DNA of 8,391 nucleotides from Deltaproteobacteria bacterium. Lineage in GTDB: Bacteria; Desulfobacterota; DSM-4660; Desulfatiglandales; Desulfatiglandaceae. A model generated the notes under the pieces. The model was not told the DNA's origin, did no database searches, and saw only the letters and a program-made list of their open reading frames with translations. The first letter of the stretch is position 1. Each line of letters starts with the position of its first letter. The position numbers and the translations under genes were made by a program. Of this stretch, positions 8,301 to 8,391 are shown piece after piece. The DNA is taken from contig JAFDAP010000057.1 of NCBI GenBank assembly GCA_019313765.1, forward strand, positions 1 to 8,391, written 5' to 3'.

Positions 8301-8391
8301 GCAAAAGAAACGACCGCGATGAAAAAACTGGTGGCAGATAAACTCAATGAATATGGCTTTGAACATCGATGGCTGGATACCATCTGCAACA
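5337..8391 (+). CDS. recB: RecBCD enzyme subunit RecB, 3'-5' helicase/nuclease (3' partial)
   Basis: The frame is open from ATG at 5337 to the window edge: 1018 codons of a protein that has 1180 in E. coli. I read it codon by codon and found no stop or frameshift. RecB is the SF1A helicase of RecBCD and carries the complex's only nuclease. Helicase motifs appear in order: Walker A ASAGTGKT (22-29), motif Ia VTFTEAA (53-59), FTIHGF (118-123), Walker B LIDEFQDTD (380-388), motif III IGDPKQAIYGFRGAD (409-423), NWRS (443-446), motif V TVHKSKGLEYP (740-750) and motif VI LLYVALTRAK (808-817). The block FPKGTKPGSFLH (968-979) opens the nuclease domain; H979 corresponds to the metal-binding H956 of E. 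coli. The catalytic D/D/K residues lie beyond the edge. AGGAAG at 5321-5326, inside recC, is the likely ribosome binding site, ten bases before the ATG. recD would be expected next. An A9 run at 5612-5620 and an A8 run at 6203-6210 are the only unusual base-composition features noticed. Confidence 0.97.
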   Translation, partial: MTQINNFDLLNSPLKGTNLIEASAGTGKTYAITGLFLRLILEKNLSVNEILVVTFTEAATHELKDRIRNKLRRAMEAFSGASSDDALLNDLVKKNLDNKTALASLREALRDFDKAAIFTIHGFSRRVLHENAFESGCLFDTELVTEQENLKREIVDDFWRRHFYQASPLFVNYALHKKFSPNGLLSLLRDRLARPYLKIIPQVEIPDTSEREKEFRAFFDDVCNAWKSARAKVENMLATDEGLSRVKYGKAKVPLWIEAMDRYLASWVNNPVLFNGFGKFTSGELKVSVKKSCIPPAHPFFELCERLKQSHEELERVFEERLLGLKAVLFHYAEDELAKRKEEKNVQSFDDLLLKLYRALKEKGGEYLARAMRKKFRAALIDEFQDTDPVQYAIFNQVFGARDSALFLIGDPKQAIYGFRGADIFAYMKAKKDVAFQHTLSENWRSDPGLIAAINAVFGGKKLPFVYDEIPFNPAVPAPKKDPEVLELNGKTESPFQLWFLEAKKVTNSGKPISKSLASQLIPGAVAAEISRLLALGRKGLALLGKKPLTEGDIAVLVRTNAQARLVQEALAALNIPGVLFSTGNLFDSHEALEMERVLLAVSHPKNERHIRAALTTDMMGLKGEDLDILMDDETGWEEWIAKFRMYHDLWNERGFIRMFRYLLLQEEVLPRLMSLKDGERRNTNLLHLTEVLQQTSVEKKLGMTESLKWLSEQRDESTPRLEEHQLRLESDENAVKLVTVHKSKGLEYPVVFCPFSWDGSKIKKSNKPFLFHNEAQERTPTLDLGSEERDENRAFAEKELLAENLRLLYVALTRAKNRCYLVWGRFSQGETSAPAYLLHQPESFETGNVVQAIAERYNGLTDEAVKEELRAAVSKAEGTITLSAMPAGQTGETYTPLPGRKTALSCREFSGGIDRLWRISSFSSLTSGRPHMDETADRDAITFSNGRDQDEVEEPVIGEMPLNIFSFPKGTKPGSFLHDILEHLDFTAKETTAMKKLVADKLNEYGFEHRWLDTICN

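Noticed and set aside
2074..8391. AddAB (RexAB) instead of RecBCD
   Set aside because: The first gene matches RecC blocks throughout and lacks AddB's cysteines for an iron-sulphur cluster; the second has RecB-specific blocks such as FPKG-KPG-FLH.
1..8391. A new defence or mobile system centred on recBC
   Set aside because: Apart from the two small non-coding elements there are no effector, toxin, integrase or CRISPR features, and recC-recB is an ordinary core repair pair.

Overview
The window carries three long plus-strand genes and one 371-base non-coding gap. The 5' gene is cut by the left edge, and the 3' gene runs off the right edge. GC content looks near 50%. The mix of a cobalamin-type radical SAM enzyme with a clear RecBCD-type RecC/RecB pair suggests a Gram-negative proteobacterium in the broad sense. 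Anaerobic Desulfobacterota ('deltaproteobacteria') are my best guess. This is inferred from gene content and style; no rRNA or other marker is present.

Layout: (1) 2-1702, the C-terminal 566 codons of a B12-binding-domain radical SAM protein with a GNAT acetyltransferase-like domain fused at its C-terminus. (2) 1703-2073, a spacer made almost entirely of two small inverted-repeat elements. Flanking direct repeats suggest that one element landed on the edge of the other, and taking both out leaves a spacer of only 51 bases. (3) 2074-5340, recC, complete, starting with TTG. (4) 5337-8391, recB, overlapping the recC stop by ATGA. It is intact through all helicase motifs and into the start of the nuclease domain, where the window ends. 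recD is not in view and would be expected downstream.

Function: RecB (3'-5' SF1 helicase plus nuclease) and RecC (inactive helicase/nuclease scaffold that reads Chi) form, with RecD, the enzyme that processes double-strand DNA ends for RecA and degrades foreign linear DNA. The overlapping stop and start point to translational coupling of recC and recB. The radical SAM-GNAT protein has no evident link to DNA repair. It may only be a neighbour whose original spacing to recC was short before the insertions.

I see no CRISPR array, tRNA, rRNA, toxin-antitoxin pair or defence island beyond recBC. The items most worth a second look are the radical SAM-GNAT fusion with its CX4CX2C cluster motif, the nested insertion block, and the substituted Chi-contact positions in RecC.
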